6,274 nt of DNA from DASPKT01 sp035627915. Lineage in GTDB: Bacteria; Pseudomonadota; Alphaproteobacteria; Azospirillales; Azospirillaceae. This document shows positions 1-5,653 of the stretch, in pieces. The stretch spans positions 1 to 6,274 of the forward strand of contig DASPKT010000338.1 in NCBI GenBank assembly GCA_035627915.1. Direction: 5' to 3'. Both the position numbers and the translations under genes were made by a program. The stretch's first letter is position 1, and each line of letters starts with the position of its first letter. Below the pieces are notes generated by a model that searched no databases, was not told where the DNA came from, and worked only from the letters and a program-made list of their open reading frames with translations.

Positions 1-2
1 AC

Positions 3-302
3 CCGGTCCGCGAGGACCACCGCAAGGCGCTGGAGAAGATCGCCGCCTCCGGCTCCGACCCCGACCTCGGCCGCGTGCTCTGGCTGGCGACGGAGGGGCT
101 GGCCTTCCTGGAGCTGCTGGGCGTCAGCCCCTTCTCCGACGGGGAGCGGCGGGACGTGGCCGACGTGATCCTGCGCATGGCCGCGGAGGATCGCGCGGGA
201 AGGGGCGGCGGCACCGATCAACCCGGCCGCGAAACCCCCGGCCGGCAGGCACCGTCCCACGGGAAAGGCGCGGCGGATCAGGCGCCTACGCAAAGGTCAT
301 AG
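3..302 (+). CDS. TetR-family transcriptional regulator, C-terminal part (5' end outside window)
   Basis: Ninety-nine residues are visible before the TAG stop at 300-302; the N-terminal helix-turn-helix lies upstream of the window. The stretch around 75-190 reads RVLWLATEGLAFLELLGVSP followed by FSDGERRDVADVILRMA. This resembles the ligand-binding/dimerisation domain of a TetR subgroup that ends with an 'ATEGLxFLELLGVSPLS' helix pair, where one helix carries the signature and a last helix closes the domain. The role would be a dimeric ligand-responsive repressor; the ligand and target genes cannot be seen here. After the last helix the protein continues with about 38 hydrophilic Gly/Pro/Gln-rich residues, a probably disordered tail. 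The gene is on the same strand as the phytochrome operon, and its stop directly abuts a perfect palindrome. The family call rests on recalled motif similarity to the C-terminal domain only, so it is moderately sure. Confidence 0.72.
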   Translation, partial: PVREDHRKALEKIAASGSDPDLGRVLWLATEGLAFLELLGVSPFSDGERRDVADVILRMAAEDRAGRGGGTDQPGRETPGRQAPSHGKGAADQAPTQRS

Positions 303-319
303 ACCATTGCGCCAATGGT
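303..319. promoter_or_regulatory. Perfect 7-3-7 palindrome, candidate operator
   Basis: ACCATTG (303-309) and CAATGGT (313-319) are exact reverse complements around the spacer CGC. The site begins one base after the TetR stop codon and lies about 87 bp upstream of the bphP ATG, in the only AT-rich patch between the two genes. Size and symmetry suit a homodimeric repressor such as a TetR protein. As a terminator it is weak: the loop is 3 nt, the stem is only moderately GC-rich, and the T-rich stretch (331-340, interrupted by GG) begins 11 nt beyond the stem. The operator function is inferred; no bound protein can be named. I see no convincing -35/-10 pair in 303-405. Confidence 0.45.
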
Positions 320-358
320 AATTCCCGGCCTTTTGGTTTTGCCTAGGACGACCCGCTA

Positions 359-376
359 GCCCGGAAGTGACCGGGC
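359..376 (+). promoter_or_regulatory. Small leader hairpin upstream of bphP
   Basis: GCCCGG (359-364) and CCGGGC (371-376) are exact inverted repeats flanking a 6-nt loop AAGTGA. In RNA this would form a stable all-G/C 6-bp stem. It overlaps the purine-rich GGAAGTGA (363-370), which is the only Shine-Dalgarno-like stretch in the leader, and it holds an alternative GTG (367-369) in its loop. It could therefore dampen translation initiation just upstream of bphP. Short G/C repeats are frequent by chance in DNA this rich, so the function is uncertain. Confidence 0.3.
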
Positions 377-409
377 ATGGAAGACGCTACGCGGACCGTT
401 CCTGCATGA
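377..409 (+). CDS. Possible 10-codon leader peptide overlapping the bphP start
   Basis: ATG at 377 opens a short ORF encoding MEDATRTVPA and ends at TGA 407-409. That stop overlaps the chosen bphP ATG (406-408) in an ATGA arrangement typical of translational coupling. The sequence GGAAG at 363-367 sits 9 nt before this ATG, a plausible ribosome binding site, whereas the bphP ATG has no good one of its own. I do not recognise the peptide, and no run of one amino acid suggests attenuation. The role, if any, would be to deliver ribosomes to bphP. It may be a chance ORF; the evidence is position and overlap only. Confidence 0.25.
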   Translation: MEDATRTVPA

Positions 410-2706
410 ACCTACGCCCCGATGACGGCCTCCCGGACGGTGGAACGGCGGGCGGCGCGGTGGACCTGTCCGCCTGCGCCCGCGAGCCGATCCACATCCC
501 CGGCAGCATCCAGCCCTACGGCGTCCTGCTGGCCCTCGACCCGGCCGGCATGACGCTCGCCATGGCAAGCGCCAACGCGGGCCCGCTGCTGGGGACGGGC
601 GTGTCGGAGGCGCTGGGCCGGCCGCTGCGGGAGCTGCTGCGCGGCGGCGGCGCGGCGGCGCTGCTGGGCCTGGCGGAGGGCGCCGGTGCGGCGCCGCAGT
701 CGCTGTCGGGGATCGGCCTGGAGTCCGGGGACGGGGCCCGGCGCTTCGACGCGGTGGCGCACCGGGTGGACGGCACCATCGTGCTGGAGCTGGAACCGGC
801 GGAGGAGGCCTGGCCGATCCGGCTGGAGCAGCCCTATCCCATCGTCCGCGACTTCGTGGAGGCGCTGCAGCAGGTCGGCCGGGTCGACCGGCTGGCGGAG
901 ATGACGGCGCGGGAGGTGCGGCGCATCACCGGCTTCGACCGGGTGCTGGTCTACCGCTTCGACGAGGCCTGGAACGGCACCGTCATCGCCGAGGACGGCA
1001 ACGGCCGGCTGCCCAGCTACCTCGACCTGCGCTTCCCCGCCTCCGACATCCCGGCCCAGGCCCGCCAGCTCTACGAGCTGAACCGGCTGCGCCTGATCGC
1101 CGACGCCGACTACCGCCCGGTGCCGATCCTGCCGCCGGCGAACCCGCTGACCGGTCGGCCGCTGGACCTGTCGCGCTCCACCCTGCGCTCCGTCTCGCCG
1201 GTGCATCTGGAATACATGCGTAACATGGGCACGGCGGCCTCCATGTCGGTGTCGATCCTGCACGAGGGGCGGCTATGGGGCCTGATCTCCTGCCACGACG
1301 CCGTGCCGCGGCGGGTGCCCTATCAGCTGCGGCAGATCTGCGACTTCATCGGCACCGTCTTCTCCCTCCAGGTCACCATGCTGGAGCGGGCGGCGGAGGT
1401 GGAGTACCGGATGGAGCTGCGCCGGATCGAGACGGCGCTGCTGGCCGCCATGGCGGCGGAGGACCGGTTCCTCGACGGGCTGGTGCGCGAGCCGGAGCGG
1501 CTGATGGCGCTGACCGCCAGCCAGGGCGTGGCCGTCGTCTCGGAGGCGGGCTGCATCCTGGTCGGCGCGACCCCGGACGAGGCGGCGGTGCGCCGCATCG
1601 CCGACTGGCTGGCGGCCCGGGCGGGGGAGGACGTCTTCGCCACCGACACGCTGCCGACCCTGATGCAGGGGGCGGAGGCCTTCAAGGAACAGGCGTGCGG
1701 CCTGCTCGCCATCTCCATCTCGCGCTTCCACAACAGCTTCCTGATGTGGTTCCGGCCGGAGGTGGTGCGCACGGTGAAGTGGGGCGGCGACCCCCACAAG
1801 CCGGCGGAACCGGATGGCGCCGCCGGCGCGCCGCAGCGGCTGCATCCCCGCAAGTCCTTCGAGACCTGGAAGGAGACGGTTCGCCTGCGCTCGCTGCCCT
1901 GGCGGCGGGCGGAGCTGGAGGCGGCCCGCGACCTGCGCGCCGCCATCGTCGACGTGGTGCTGCGCCGGGCGGAGGAGATGGCCTCGCTGGCGGAGGAGCT
2001 GCAGCGCAGCAACAAGGAGCTGGAGGCCTTCTCCTACTCCGTCTCGCACGACCTCCGGGCGCCGTTCCGCCACATCGTCGGCTATGCCGAGCTGCTGAAG
2101 GAGCGCGAGGGCGCGAACCTGAGCGAGCGCGGGCGGCGCTACGTCGACACCATCATCGAGTCCGCCTTCGGCGCCGGCACGCTGGTGGACAACCTGCTGA
2201 ACTTCTCCCAGATGGGCCGCGCCTCGCTGACGCCCGTCCTGGTGGACATGAACCAGCTGGTCCGCGAGGCCAGGGTTCGGGTGGAGCCGGAGGGGGCCGG
2301 GCGGGCCGTCGAGTGGCGCGTGGGCGAGCTCGGCTCGGTCATGGTCGACCCTGTTTTCCTGCGGCTCGCCATGCAGAACCTGCTGTCCAACGCGGTCAAG
2401 TACAGCCGCGGCCGCGACCCCGCCGTCATCGAGGTCGGGCGGGATTGTTCCGAGACCGAAACAGTATACTTTGTGCGCGACAACGGGGTCGGGTTCGACA
2501 TGGCCTACGCGCACAAGCTGTTCGGCGTCTTCCAGCGCCTCCACCGGATGGAGGAGTTCGAGGGCACCGGCATCGGGCTCGCCAACGTGCGCCGCATCGT
2601 CGAGCGGCACGGCGGCCGGGTCTGGGCGCAGGCCGAGCCGGACCGCGGCGCCACCTTCTACATCGCACTGCCCCGCCAGGACGGCGACCGACAGGACAGG
2701 AGTTGA
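406..2706 (+). CDS. bphP: Bacteriophytochrome sensor histidine kinase (biliverdin photoreceptor)
   Basis: A 766-residue cytosolic red/far-red photoreceptor kinase that would pass phosphate to the next gene's product. Domains in order: PAS (about 20-130), GAF (140-310), PHY (325-505), HisKA (525-605), HATPase_c (645-757). Cys24 in ACAREPIHIPG is the biliverdin-attachment cysteine, at the same number as in Deinococcus BphP. GAF shows PASDIP at 211-216 (Asp214), His267 in the SPVHLEYMRNMG segment and His297 in ISCHD. The PHY tongue has WGG (459-461) and PRKSFETW (481-488). His548 in SVSHDLRAP is the phospho-acceptor. The ATPase has an N box (LLSNAVKY), DNGVGF (692-697), an F box (KLFGVFQRL) and GTGIGL (720-725). 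All key residues are present and the length is typical. ATG 406 is preferred over in-frame GTG 367 because it places Cys24 as usual, although its Shine-Dalgarno is poor. It is the first gene of a tight operon, and no membrane segment is present. Photochemistry (canonical or bathy type) cannot be decided here. Confidence 0.97.
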   Translation: MNLRPDDGLPDGGTAGGAVDLSACAREPIHIPGSIQPYGVLLALDPAGMTLAMASANAGPLLGTGVSEALGRPLRELLRGGGAAALLGLAEGAGAAPQSLSGIGLESGDGARRFDAVAHRVDGTIVLELEPAEEAWPIRLEQPYPIVRDFVEALQQVGRVDRLAEMTAREVRRITGFDRVLVYRFDEAWNGTVIAEDGNGRLPSYLDLRFPASDIPAQARQLYELNRLRLIADADYRPVPILPPANPLTGRPLDLSRSTLRSVSPVHLEYMRNMGTAASMSVSILHEGRLWGLISCHDAVPRRVPYQLRQICDFIGTVFSLQVTMLERAAEVEYRMELRRIETALLAAMAAEDRFLDGLVREPERLMALTASQGVAVVSEAGCILVGATPDEAAVRRIADWLAARAGEDVFATDTLPTLMQGAEAFKEQACGLLAISISRFHNSFLMWFRPEVVRTVKWGGDPHKPAEPDGAAGAPQRLHPRKSFETWKETVRLRSLPWRRAELEAARDLRAAIVDVVLRRAEEMASLAEELQRSNKELEAFSYSVSHDLRAPFRHIVGYAELLKEREGANLSERGRRYVDTIIESAFGAGTLVDNLLNFSQMGRASLTPVLVDMNQLVREARVRVEPEGAGRAVEWRVGELGSVMVDPVFLRLAMQNLLSNAVKYSRGRDPAVIEVGRDCSETETVYFVRDNGVGFDMAYAHKLFGVFQRLHRMEEFEGTGIGLANVRRIVERHGGRVWAQAEPDRGATFYIALPRQDGDRQDRS
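2698..2702 (+). promoter_or_regulatory. Ribosome binding site of the response regulator
   Basis: AGGAG lies inside the last codons of bphP and 7 nt before the ATG at 2710, straddling the upstream gene's end (stop TGA 2704-2706). It fixes the start of the response regulator and indicates coupled expression with bphP. Confidence 0.75.
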
Positions 2707-2709
2707 GAC

Positions 2710-3165
2710 ATGGCGGACCTGAAGCCGATCCTGCTGGTCGAGGACAACCCCAAGGACATCGAGCTGACCCTGGCGGCGCTGGAGAAGAGCCAGCTCGCCA
2801 ACGACGTGGTCGTCGTCCGCGACGGGGCGGAGGCGCTGGACTTCCTGCGCTGCCGGGGCCCCTACGCCGGCCGCCTGACCGGGGCGCCGGCGGTGGTGCT
2901 GCTGGACCTGAAGCTGCCCAAGGTGGACGGGCTGGAGGTGCTGGCCGCGGTCAAGGGCGACCCGGCGCTGCGGGCGCTGCCCGTGGTCATGCTGACCTCC
3001 TCGCGGGAGGAGCAGGACGTGGTGCGCAGCTACCAGCTGGGCGTCAACGCCTTCGTGGTGAAGCCGGTGGACTTCCACGAGTTCTTCCAGGCGATCCAGG
3101 ACGTCGGCGTGTTCTGGGCGATCCTGAACGAGCCGCCGCCCGGCGTCGGCGGACGGTCCGCCTGA
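2710..3165 (+). CDS. bphR: Rcp1/BphR-type single-receiver response regulator
   Basis: A 151-residue stand-alone receiver, the expected phosphate acceptor from BphP. Glu11-Asp12 form the acidic Mg2+ site, Asp66 in LLDLKLPKVDG is the phospho-acceptor, Thr96 in MLTSS is the switch residue, and Lys118-Pro119 complete the active site. Two features are typical of phytochrome-partner regulators like cyanobacterial Rcp1: the DFLRCRGPYAG segment (44-54), before the phosphorylation strand, and a C-terminal extension ending in FWAILNEPPP, which in that family forms the dimer arm. There is no DNA-binding or enzymatic output domain, so signalling is presumably by protein contact or onward phosphotransfer. 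The start is set by AGGAG 7 nt upstream, 3 nt after the bphP stop. The next gene begins 4 nt after this stop. The symbol follows use in other phytochrome operons; partnership with BphP is inferred from adjacency and family. Confidence 0.93.
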   Translation: MADLKPILLVEDNPKDIELTLAALEKSQLANDVVVVRDGAEALDFLRCRGPYAGRLTGAPAVVLLDLKLPKVDGLEVLAAVKGDPALRALPVVMLTSSREEQDVVRSYQLGVNAFVVKPVDFHEFFQAIQDVGVFWAILNEPPPGVGGRSA

Positions 3166-3169
3166 CGCG

Positions 3170-5653
3170 ATGGACGCACGCATGGACGCGGGGTCAGTCG
3201 CCGTCGCGGGACCGCTGAGGATCCTGCTTCTGGAGGACAGCCCGCTCGACGCCGACCTGATCCGCGAGCACGTCTCCCGCCTGGACGCGGGGGCCGCCGT
3301 CGACCATGTCACGGGCGGGCCGGAGTTCCAGGAGGCGCTGGGGCGCCGCCACTACGACGCCATCCTGGCCGACTACGTGCTGCCGGGGTTCAGCGGCGAC
3401 GCGGCGCTGGAGATCGCCCGGCGGCTGGCGCCGCTGACCCCCTTCATCTTCGTCTCCGGCACGCTGGGCGAGGAATTGGCGGTGGAGTCGCTGAAGCGCG
3501 GCGCCACCGACTACGTGCTGAAGTCGCGCCTGCAGCGACTGCCCTCCGCCCTGTCCCGCGCCATCGCCGAGGCGCGCGAGCGGGCGGAGCTGGAGCGCAC
3601 CGCCCAGGCCCTGGAGGCCAGCGAGGCGCGGCTGCGCCTGGCGCTGGAGGCGGGGCGGCTCGGCACCTGGGAGCTGGACCTCGGCACCGGGCGCATCCTG
3701 CGCACCGACTACCATGACCGCATCTTCGGCTATGACGGCATGCTGCCGGAGTGGAACTACGCCGCCCTGCTGTTCCACGTGCTGCCGGAGGACCGCGAGC
3801 GGCTGGACGAGGCGATCCGCGGCGCCTCCGCCGGACGCGGCGACTGGTGCGCCCAGTGCCGCATCCGCCGCGCCGACGACGGCGAGGTGCGCTGGATCGA
3901 GTTCCGGGGCGGCCCGGGTCCCGGCGCCGGGGGCGCGTTGCCCGGGCGGATGTCCGGCATCATCGCCGACATCACCGAGCGCAAGCTGGCCGAGGACGCC
4001 CAGCGCCAGCAGAACGAGGCGCTGGAGCAGCGGGTGGCCGAGCGCACGGCGGAGCTGGCCGGCATGGTCAACCGCCTGAACGCCGAGATGCTGCGGCGCG
4101 AGCGCACCGAGTCCGTGCTGGAGCAGGCGCAGAAGATGGACGCCATCGGCCAGATGACCGGCGGCGTCGCGCACGACTTCAACAACCTGCTGACGGTGCT
4201 GGTCAGCCACCTCGACCTGATCCAGCACAGCGTCGGCGACCCGGAGCGGGTGCGCCAACTGGCTGCCGCGGCGCTGGACGCCGCCGACCGCGGGGTGCGG
4301 CTGACCGGGCACCTGCTGGCCTTCGCCAGGCGCCAGACCCTGCGCCCGCAGACGGTCAGCGTGAACCAGCTGCTGCGCGACTTCGAGCCGCTGGTGCGCC
4401 GGGCCCTGGGGGAGGCGGTGGAGCTGGGCCTGGAGCTGGACGCGGAGGTCGGCAACTGCCGCATCGACCCCACCCAGTTCGAGGTCGCGATCCTGAACCT
4501 GGCCGTCAACGCCCGCGACGCCATGGCCGGGGGCGGGCGCCTGGCGGTGCGGACCGCCCCGGCGGACGTGGCGGCCTCGCCGGACGGGCCGGAACCCGGC
4601 CGCTATGTCCGCGTGACCGTGAGCGACACCGGCTCCGGCATGCCGGAGGAAGTGCTGGCCCGGGTGTTCGAGCCCTTCTTCACCACCAAGGGGGTGGGGC
4701 GGGGAAGCGGCCTCGGCCTCAGCCAGGTCTACGGCTTCGCCCGCCAGTCCGGCGGCCACGTCTCGCTGGAGAGCGGACCCGGGGCCGGGACCCGGGTCAC
4801 CCTGCTGCTGCCCTGCGTCGCCGGCCGGCCGGAGGAGCCGGTGCGCGCCGACGCCGGGGCCGCGGGCAGCCAGCAGGGCAGGGGAGAGCTGGTCCTGGTC
4901 GTGGAGGACGACGAGCTGGTCCGCGGCGCCACCGCCGAGACGCTGCGCGAGCTCGGCTACCGCGTCCGGACCGCCGCCGACGGGGCCGAGGCCCTCGCGG
5001 CGATCGAGGCGCAGCGGCCCGACGCCGTCTTCACCGACATGGTCATGCCGGGCGGCCTCAGCGGCGCGCAGCTGGCGGGCGCCGTGCGCCGCCGCTGGCC
5101 CGACCTGCCGGTCCTGATGGCGTCGGGCTATGCCGCCCCCGACCCCGGCGACCCGGTGGGCTCCCTGGCGGAGGGCGTTCCGCTTCTGAACAAGCCGTTC
5201 CGGCGCGCGGCCCTGGCCCAGGGCCTGCGCGCGCTGCTGGACCGGCGCCCGGGTCCCCTCCCGGCGCCGGCAACGAGGATGGAGAGGGAGGGTACCAACA
5301 TGCGCGTGCTCCTGGTCGAGGACGAACTCCTCATCCGCATGTCCTGCGCCGACATGCTGTCCGACCTGGGCCACGAGGTGGCGGAGGCCGCCGACCCGCA
5401 GGAGGCCCTGGCGGCCCTGCGGAACGGGGACGGCTTCGACGTGCTGATGACCGACGTCGGCCTGCCCGGCATGCCGGGGACCGAGCTGGCCCGCCTGGCC
5501 CGTGCGGAGAACCCGGCCCTGCGCGTCGTCTACGTGACCGGGCAGCAGCCCGACGAGGCGCTGACCGAGGGCGACCCTATGGTCAGCGTGCTGATGAAGC
5601 CCTACCGCAAGGACGACCTGGAGCGGATCCTGCTCGCGCTGGCGGCATCTTGA
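3170..5653 (+). CDS. Hybrid histidine kinase, REC-PAS-HisKA-HATPase-REC-REC
   Basis: An 827-residue soluble hybrid kinase with no visible membrane segment. REC1 spans about 16-130 (Glu22-Asp23, phospho-Asp68 in LADYVLPG, Ser96, Lys118). A helical linker (130-155) leads to a PAS_3-like domain (150-272, ending in IIADITERK) and a coiled coil (272-322, QRVAERTAEL). HisKA carries His335 in GGVAHDFNNLL. HATPase_c has LNLAVNARDAM (442-452), DTGSGM (486-491), FEPFFTTK (500-507) and GSGLGLS (512-518). REC2 spans about 573-692 (Asp580-Asp581, Asp623, Ser652, Lys675) and REC3 711-827 (Glu717-Asp718, Asp762, Thr790, Lys810). All catalytic residues are intact. REC1 could receive phosphate from BphP and tune this kinase, which would then feed REC2 and REC3; this is inferred. 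ATG 3170 lies 4 nt after the previous stop; ATG 3182 is an alternative and neither has a strong Shine-Dalgarno. REC3 has its own start signals (see the nested entry). Confidence 0.93.
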   Translation: MDARMDAGSVAVAGPLRILLLEDSPLDADLIREHVSRLDAGAAVDHVTGGPEFQEALGRRHYDAILADYVLPGFSGDAALEIARRLAPLTPFIFVSGTLGEELAVESLKRGATDYVLKSRLQRLPSALSRAIAEARERAELERTAQALEASEARLRLALEAGRLGTWELDLGTGRILRTDYHDRIFGYDGMLPEWNYAALLFHVLPEDRERLDEAIRGASAGRGDWCAQCRIRRADDGEVRWIEFRGGPGPGAGGALPGRMSGIIADITERKLAEDAQRQQNEALEQRVAERTAELAGMVNRLNAEMLRRERTESVLEQAQKMDAIGQMTGGVAHDFNNLLTVLVSHLDLIQHSVGDPERVRQLAAAALDAADRGVRLTGHLLAFARRQTLRPQTVSVNQLLRDFEPLVRRALGEAVELGLELDAEVGNCRIDPTQFEVAILNLAVNARDAMAGGGRLAVRTAPADVAASPDGPEPGRYVRVTVSDTGSGMPEEVLARVFEPFFTTKGVGRGSGLGLSQVYGFARQSGGHVSLESGPGAGTRVTLLLPCVAGRPEEPVRADAGAAGSQQGRGELVLVVEDDELVRGATAETLRELGYRVRTAADGAEALAAIEAQRPDAVFTDMVMPGGLSGAQLAGAVRRRWPDLPVLMASGYAAPDPGDPVGSLAEGVPLLNKPFRRAALAQGLRALLDRRPGPLPAPATRMEREGTNMRVLLVEDELLIRMSCADMLSDLGHEVAEAADPQEALAALRNGDGFDVLMTDVGLPGMPGTELARLARAENPALRVVYVTGQQPDEALTEGDPMVSVLMKPYRKDDLERILLALAAS
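5287..5291 (+). promoter_or_regulatory. Internal Shine-Dalgarno before REC3 of the hybrid kinase
   Basis: GGAGG, within the purine run GGAGAGGGAGGG (5281-5292), lies 8 nt before an in-frame ATG at 5300. It is the best Shine-Dalgarno in the window by core and spacing, better than those of the bphP, hybrid-kinase and heme-oxygenase starts. In the long reading frame it encodes part of the linker MEREGTN (704-710). Confidence 0.55.
5300..5653 (+). CDS. Possible separately translated CheY-like receiver nested in the hybrid kinase
   Basis: From ATG 5300 the same frame gives a complete 117-residue receiver beginning MRVLLVEDELLIRM. It has acidic Glu7-Asp8, phospho-Asp52 in MTDVGLPGMPG, Thr80 and Lys100-Pro101. 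The length equals a free-standing single-domain regulator, and the start sits precisely where the domain starts. GGAGG 8 nt upstream would support independent initiation. Single receivers of this 'VLLVEDELLIRM' style often follow hybrid kinases as separate genes, so this may be two genes merged by loss of a stop, with the old start still working. Both products could be made. Equally, the region may only be the last domain of the kinase and the purine run a coincidence of linker codons. What is seen is the motif and frame; use of the start is inferred. Confidence 0.4.
   Translation: MRVLLVEDELLIRMSCADMLSDLGHEVAEAADPQEALAALRNGDGFDVLMTDVGLPGMPGTELARLARAENPALRVVYVTGQQPDEALTEGDPMVSVLMKPYRKDDLERILLALAAS

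Noticed and set aside
303..345. Intrinsic terminator for the TetR gene
   Set aside because: The stem is followed by 11 mixed bases before an interrupted T-rich stretch, so it lacks the immediate U tract.
367..405. GTG 367 as the start of bphP
   Set aside because: It would add 13 unconserved residues, has no spaced Shine-Dalgarno and sits in a hairpin loop; ATG 406 gives the usual Cys24 position.
630..665. GGC/GCG-rich run as a repeat element
   Set aside because: It is an Ala/Gly/Leu-coding stretch in the PAS domain of bphP, explained by GC bias, with no regular repeat unit.
1275..3218. Long + strand frame shifted relative to bphP
   Set aside because: Arg/Gly/Ala-rich low-complexity product that overlaps the real gene and crosses its stop; a codon-position artefact.
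1273..3312. Long open frame on the minus strand opposite bphP and bphR
   Set aside because: The translation is a His/Arg/Gln/Ala-rich mirror of well-conserved genes in very GC-rich DNA, with no recognisable domain. It is a shadow frame.
3194..5374. Long open frame on the minus strand opposite the hybrid kinase
   Set aside because: It has the same biased composition and no domain; the + strand carries complete catalytic motifs throughout.
3751..5649. Upstream in-frame extension of the heme oxygenase into the kinase gene
   Set aside because: The extension encodes Gly/Arg-rich nonsense out of frame with the kinase; heme oxygenase homology begins only at the TTG near 5650.
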